From: W11650 sp963545585
GTDB taxonomy: Bacteria; Bacillota; Clostridia; Lachnospirales; Vallitaleaceae
Length of the DNA stretch: 35,656 bases
Assembly (NCBI GenBank): GCA_963545585.1
Contig: CAUUKX010000008.1
Span: 1 to 35,656, forward strand
Direction of reading: 5' to 3'
How positions within the stretch are numbered: the stretch's first letter is position 1; each line of letters starts with the position of its first letter. Below are positions 32,102 through 35,656 of this stretch, in pieces. The notes beneath the pieces were generated by a model. That model was not told the DNA's origin. It was given only the letters and a program-made list of their open reading frames with translations, and searched no databases. The position numbers and the translations under genes are program-made.

Positions 32102-32166
32102 AGGGGCTTATAGTTGCTGTGCTGGGGAGAGTTTGCTCTCCAAAGGCATAGCAACTATAAGCCTCT
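32102..32166. repeat. long hairpin after cheR
   Basis: A stem of about 20 bp with two G-T pairs (32103-32122 with 32145-32165) is capped by a second stem GGGGAGAG/CTCTCC over TTTG. No T-run follows. A shorter TCTCAT/ATGAGA hairpin (32079-32097) precedes it. The gap 32079-32351 holds no gene. Confidence 0.7.
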
Positions 32167-32202
32167 ATTTGCCTAAACTGTCAGCAAGCTGCTATTGGCA
32201 TG

Positions 32203-32244
32203 AGCGCTACATGAGCGATTCGCTGCAAGCGAATTGCGAGTGCT
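32203..32244. repeat. second hairpin region before the GH20 gene
   Basis: AGCGCT/AGTGCT form an outer stem and GCGATTCGCT/AGCGAATTGC an inner 10-bp stem (32215-32237) over a GCA loop. Further on, TTATGGTTGCT...GGGAGAGCTTGCT (about 32281-32311) repeats part of the first hairpin's left arm, and CAAGCAAG/CTTGCTTG form another pair. Function unknown. Confidence 0.55.
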
Positions 32245-32351
32245 TATCTGAACTGTTAGCAAGCTTTAGGGCAAGCAAGAGTTATGGTTGCTAAACAAGG
32301 GAGAGCTTGCTTGAACAGAAACCCATTTCGTAATATCAGAAAGGAGAAAAT

Positions 32352-34205
32352 ATGTATTTAATACCGAAACCGCAGCAATTGGAGATGCAGACAGGCAGCT
32401 TTATGATTGGCTATGACAGCTATGTGCAGGTGGATAAAGGCGGTGATGGGCTGCTGAATCAGCAGGTTTTGCTGTTTTTGGAAAAATTAGGAAAAAACTT
32501 AGGTTTCCCGCTGCTTTTAACCAAAGGCCAAAGTCAAGCTGGCGATATCAAGTTGATTTTAGAACGGGAAAAGGGGCAGGCCTATACCATCGACAGCAGG
32601 GGAGAGAATATTGTTTTAACCGGCGGTGCAGAGGGGCTTTGGCATGGAATGCAGACGATGTTGCAGATTACGGCGCAGTGCGGGGCAGATTTTCCCCGGC
32701 TGTGGATTGAGGATGCGCCGAAGCTGTTAAACCGCGGACATTATTTGGATGTAACCCGTGGCCGGATTCCAAAGGTAAAGTGGCTCAAGCAATGGATTGA
32801 TCGGCTGGCGTACTATAAGATTAACCAGTTTCAGCTATATATGGAGCATACCTATTTGTTTCGGGATTTGACCGAGCTGTGGCGGGATGATACGCCCTAT
32901 ACGGCAGCGGATATTTTGGAACTGGACGCTTATTGCCGGGTCAGAGGGATTGAGCTGGTGCCGTCGTTATCCAGTTTTGGCCATTTATATAAGCTGCTGT
33001 CAACCAAAGAATACCAGCATTTGTGTGAATTGGAAAACATCGGTGATCAGCCGTTTTCGGTGCTTGGCCGGATGCAGCATCATACCATTGATGTAACCAA
33101 TCCCGACAGTCTTAAACTGATTCAGTCGATGCTGGCCGAGTTTATGGAGCTTTTTCAATCTCGGCAGTTTAACCTCTGTGCCGATGAAACCTTTGATTTG
33201 GGTACTGGACGAAGCAAGGCCGAGGCAGAAAAGCTGGGCAAAAGCCGATTGTATATCAATTATGTTAAAGAATTAACGGAATTTATTGTCGCCTGCGGGC
33301 GCAGGCCGATGTTTTGGGGAGATGTCATTGTCGGTTTCCCGGAACTGATAAAGGAACTGCCGCCGGAAACGATTTGCCTGACATGGGGATACGCTCCGGA
33401 GCAAAGGGATTATGAAACCATGAAAATGGCTGAGGCAGGAGCAACTCAGTATTGCTGCCCGGGCTGCTGCGGCTGGAACGAACTAATCAATGTGAATTGG
33501 AATTCGTATCGTAATATTAAACAGATGGCCGGACACGCCGCTAAATATGGGGCGGTGGGACTTTTAAATACGGATTGGGGTGATTTTTTGCATGTCAATC
33601 ATCCGGATTTCAGCATTGCCGGAATGATTTACGGTGCAGCTTTTTCATGGAATCCGATTGCTGGCGAATATGAGGAATTAAACCGGCAAATTTCGAAGCT
33701 CGAATATGAGGACCGTTCGGAAAGCTTGCTGGTACTGGTTGAAAAGGTCAGAGTCAATACTGCTTTTTCTTGGCAGGATTTTTGCCACTATGCCGAGCTG
33801 GCAAGACAAACGGCATCTAATTTAGAGTTTCAGCAAAAGCATATTGAGGATAATTTATTACAGTTAGCAGATACCGAGGAAAAATGCCAAAGATTGGCAG
33901 ATATCAAACAAGCGTTTTACCAGCTGCAAAAAGAACTACCAGTCGAAAGGAGAGAGCAGCTGTATCCTTATTTGGTAGCGGTTGACGGGATTCGGCTGCT
34001 CAATCAAATCGGCCAATATGTGATGGTAAAAGATGGTCGCATCAAGGCGGCGACTGTGCTGGATGGCCGGGTGTTGGCCAAAGAGTTGGATATTTGGTTT
34101 TATCATTATAAGCAAGTTTATCGGAGTATCAGCCGGGAAGCGGAGCTATACCGGATGCAGGAGCTGATGAATTTCTACGGCGACCGGCTGCGCAGCGGAA
34201 AATAG
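32352..34205 (+). CDS. GH20-type beta-N-acetylhexosaminidase, cytoplasmic
   Basis: This 617-aa protein has no signal peptide. An N-terminal alpha/beta domain (about 1-120) precedes the (beta/alpha)8 barrel. RGHYLDVTRGRIP, YYKINQFQLYMEHTY and the catalytic pair Asp278-Glu279 in FNLCADETFDLG match GH20, and the substrate-facing WGD and WNS-type motifs follow. It probably releases terminal GlcNAc/GalNAc from small imported glycans or muropeptides. The C-terminal third (about 450-617) is an alpha-helical extension. AAAGGAG lies 5 nt before ATG. It ends before the palindrome at 34241. No sugar transporter is adjacent, so the substrate is unclear. Confidence 0.85.
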   Translation: MYLIPKPQQLEMQTGSFMIGYDSYVQVDKGGDGLLNQQVLLFLEKLGKNLGFPLLLTKGQSQAGDIKLILEREKGQAYTIDSRGENIVLTGGAEGLWHGMQTMLQITAQCGADFPRLWIEDAPKLLNRGHYLDVTRGRIPKVKWLKQWIDRLAYYKINQFQLYMEHTYLFRDLTELWRDDTPYTAADILELDAYCRVRGIELVPSLSSFGHLYKLLSTKEYQHLCELENIGDQPFSVLGRMQHHTIDVTNPDSLKLIQSMLAEFMELFQSRQFNLCADETFDLGTGRSKAEAEKLGKSRLYINYVKELTEFIVACGRRPMFWGDVIVGFPELIKELPPETICLTWGYAPEQRDYETMKMAEAGATQYCCPGCCGWNELINVNWNSYRNIKQMAGHAAKYGAVGLLNTDWGDFLHVNHPDFSIAGMIYGAAFSWNPIAGEYEELNRQISKLEYEDRSESLLVLVEKVRVNTAFSWQDFCHYAELARQTASNLEFQQKHIEDNLLQLADTEEKCQRLADIKQAFYQLQKELPVERREQLYPYLVAVDGIRLLNQIGQYVMVKDGRIKAATVLDGRVLAKELDIWFYHYKQVYRSISREAELYRMQELMNFYGDRLRSGK

Positions 34206-34240
34206 CGGCGAGATACCGTTTAACGAGTTGGGTAAAATAG

Positions 34241-34340
34241 AAAAAGGGCTGTTGTCTCATAAGCATTGATATCAAGATATTGTGTTGTTACAGACGAATC
34301 TTTTCAATATCTTATATCATGAATGGAACAACGCCCTTTT
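34241..34340. terminator. 100-bp imperfect palindrome between converging genes
   Basis: AAAAGGGC-T-GTTGT at one side pairs with AACAACGCCCTTTT at the other, and inner TGATAT..AAGATATTG pairs with CAATATCT..ATATCA. About 30 pairs result with single-base bulges and a loop of about 22 nt. The A-run and T-run at the ends suit a bidirectional terminator for the GH20 gene and the YprB-like gene. Its size and nested arms also fit a small MITE-like element. Confidence 0.65.
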
Positions 34341-34342
34341 GC

Positions 34343-35425
34343 TTATATGCAATCCGAATAATACTTTGTCAATGCCGACAGAGGCAGATATCTTTTTTTG
34401 TCAGAATAGCTAATTTGAAACAGCGGCTCTTCGGATAAAAAGGGCAGGGCGGCAGGCGGCAGTTCTAAAAAGGCATCCGCCTTTTTAATGTAGGCGGTTT
34501 TCCTTGTGGCCTTGCGCCGGAAAGCCGGTTCGACGAATTGAGCAACGCTGCTGTGAACGGCGGTATCTTCCTGCGGCAGATAGTAATAGTTTTCCGGGTC
34601 AGGCAAAAAATGATAAAGTGTTCTCTGCCGAACCGGATAACGGCGCAAAAAGCTGTCGGCCATAAGCGGAGAAAAGCAGCGGCTGTCAAAGCAGCGGTTT
34701 AAATAATCCTGCCAAGCCGGATTGTAAAAGGTAAGCGGCTCGACTTGATCCGCCTTTTCCACATGAGGGAAAGCGTCAAAATAGGGAAACAGAAAATGCT
34801 TTAGCCGGGGCGTTTCCAAAAAAGGCAGAAAATGACCCAATAAAAAGGTAGCCAGCAAATCATCTTCGTTGTGAAGGAGCAGCAGCGGCAGAAGCCCGGT
34901 TTCCCCCTGTAAATACCGCTGATAGACAGCAATCAGCTCGCCGCCGCCTTTTTCATCGCGGCGATGGAGCTTGACCGCCTGTTCTATGGTTTTCAGCTTG
35001 GCATTGGGCAAATCAAAATACGGCCGGCATTTTTTCCATTCCAAGTAAAAATCCAGCTGCGGCAGCTCACCCAGCGAAGTTGGCAGGCAGGCGTTTCCAT
35101 AGCGGCTGATTAAAAAGGGAATATCAAAGTTTTTGCCGTTAAAATGAACCAATAGGTCAATGGCATTGGTTTGCATGATTTTTTCCAGTGTAATCAGGAG
35201 CTGATCTTCCTCATACATTTGTTCGGCCAGAAGCTGGTGAAAATAAAACTCACCTTCATACCGATACACACAGCCAATCGCATAAATCATTGCGTTTTGC
35301 GGCGAAAAGCCGGTTGTTTCAATATCCAGAAACAAAGGATTTTGAGCCGGATAGGGCAGTGTCGGCAATGAAATATCAGGATAGCGGGCAGCTAAGGCTG
35401 TCATTTTTTTTCGATTTTCAATCAT
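34343..35425 (-). CDS. YprB-like DEDD-superfamily 3'-5' exonuclease (RNase H-like fold)
   Basis: This 360-aa protein has the exonuclease motifs LFLDIETTGF (Asp34, Glu36), HFNGKNFDIPFL (Asp101) and HNEDDLLATF (His185, Asp188/Asp189), followed by a C-terminal domain without a familiar motif (about 205-360). YprB relatives are predicted nucleases whose substrate is not known. AAGGAT lies 8 nt before ATG 35425. The gene is a lone reverse-strand unit. Confidence 0.82.
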   Translation of the reverse strand: MIENRKKMTALAARYPDISLPTLPYPAQNPLFLDIETTGFSPQNAMIYAIGCVYRYEGEFYFHQLLAEQMYEEDQLLITLEKIMQTNAIDLLVHFNGKNFDIPFLISRYGNACLPTSLGELPQLDFYLEWKKCRPYFDLPNAKLKTIEQAVKLHRRDEKGGGELIAVYQRYLQGETGLLPLLLLHNEDDLLATFLLGHFLPFLETPRLKHFLFPYFDAFPHVEKADQVEPLTFYNPAWQDYLNRCFDSRCFSPLMADSFLRRYPVRQRTLYHFLPDPENYYYLPQEDTAVHSSVAQFVEPAFRRKATRKTAYIKKADAFLELPPAALPFLSEEPLFQISYSDKKRYLPLSALTKYYSDCI

Positions 35426-35517
35426 AGTGTTTATCCTTTTATGCTATTGAAAAATATAGCGGCTAAATTGTCATAAGTTCATTTTACGCAAAGTGAAAAA
35501 TTAAATATCATTTTTTT

Positions 35518-35600
35518 CCCTGATCGAAGTGCTGTGCGTTTCTGCCCGGGCGGCTGCCTGCTTAAAAAGACTATTTTAAAGAATAGGCGAAAGTGGGGTT
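35518..35600. repeat. modular hairpin repeat, copy E (partial)
   Basis: The core module (35518-35561) has hairpin GAAGTGC-TGT-GCGTTTC, and is followed by TTAAAAAGACT and a small ATTT-TAAA-GAAT hairpin (35573-35584), then a diverged end (GCGAAAGTGGGGTTAGT). The left part is missing. It lies 93 bp upstream of the YprB-like start. The last 56 bases of the window show no gene. Confidence 0.65.
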
Positions 35601-35656
35601 AGTCACTTACAACACCGGGCTGAACAAACGGGCGACAGCGGCACGAAAACGGGTGA

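Overview
The window looks like a chromosomal segment of a low-to-mid GC Gram-positive anaerobe of class Clostridia, tentatively Lachnospiraceae-like. The support is strong AGGAGG-type ribosome binding sites, consensus sigma-A promoters, Firmicutes-type gene neighbourhoods (asp23-fakA-recG-rsmD-coaD-tmcAL-pta-ackA), an SLH-domain secreted enzyme, a DUF5702/TadE-like cluster and a Gram-positive-type CheR. No plasmid, phage or transposase gene is visible.

Layout. 1-1031: two tRNA-Ser genes (anticodons TGA and GGA) with promoter and terminator, then a small one-pass membrane protein. 1170-5637: a translationally coupled trio of TadE/DUF5702-like membrane proteins. 5874-9932: a VTT-domain (TVP38/DedA-like) membrane protein, then an RpiR-type regulator overlapping a HI0933-type flavoprotein, which overlaps a fused AroH-type chorismate mutase/CMP kinase. 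10389-19xxx/20773: a housekeeping block with Asp23, FakA, RecG, RsmD, CoaD, a coiled-coil protein, TmcAL (reverse strand, preceded by a GNAT remnant), Pta and AckA. 20898-25336: a reverse-strand SLH/C39-type cysteine peptidase divergent from an MBOAT O-acyltransferase and its DHHW partner, an envelope-polymer acetylation pair. 25658-29962: enolase, a ComFB-like protein (reverse), RNase E/G and an alpha/beta hydrolase. 30135-35425: an S1-domain protein co-directional with cheR, a GH20 hexosaminidase, and a convergent YprB-like DEDD exonuclease.

The most unusual content is between genes. A dispersed, modular, hairpin-rich repeat family occurs at five intergenic places: 9982-10204, 12607-12833, 15037-15298, about 25343-25531 and 35518 to near the window edge. 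The best copy has 15-bp perfect terminal inverted repeats and a possible 6-bp target duplication. A core module of about 44 bp carrying a short-loop hairpin is present singly in three copies, as about six tandem units in one (reverse orientation) and as about four diverged units in another. Two modules are in swapped order in two of the copies. A small 4-bp stem next to the right end shows compensatory changes between copies. I do not recognise the family. It looks like a non-autonomous mobile or structured-RNA element.

How the genes work together: pta-ackA make acetate and ATP; TmcAL, next door, uses acetate for tRNA modification; MBOAT plus DHHW protein probably acetylate an exported polymer; asp23-fakA-recG-rsmD-coaD is the usual Firmicutes cluster, here interrupted twice by repeat arrays. 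Positions are read by eye, and promoter calls are by motif only.
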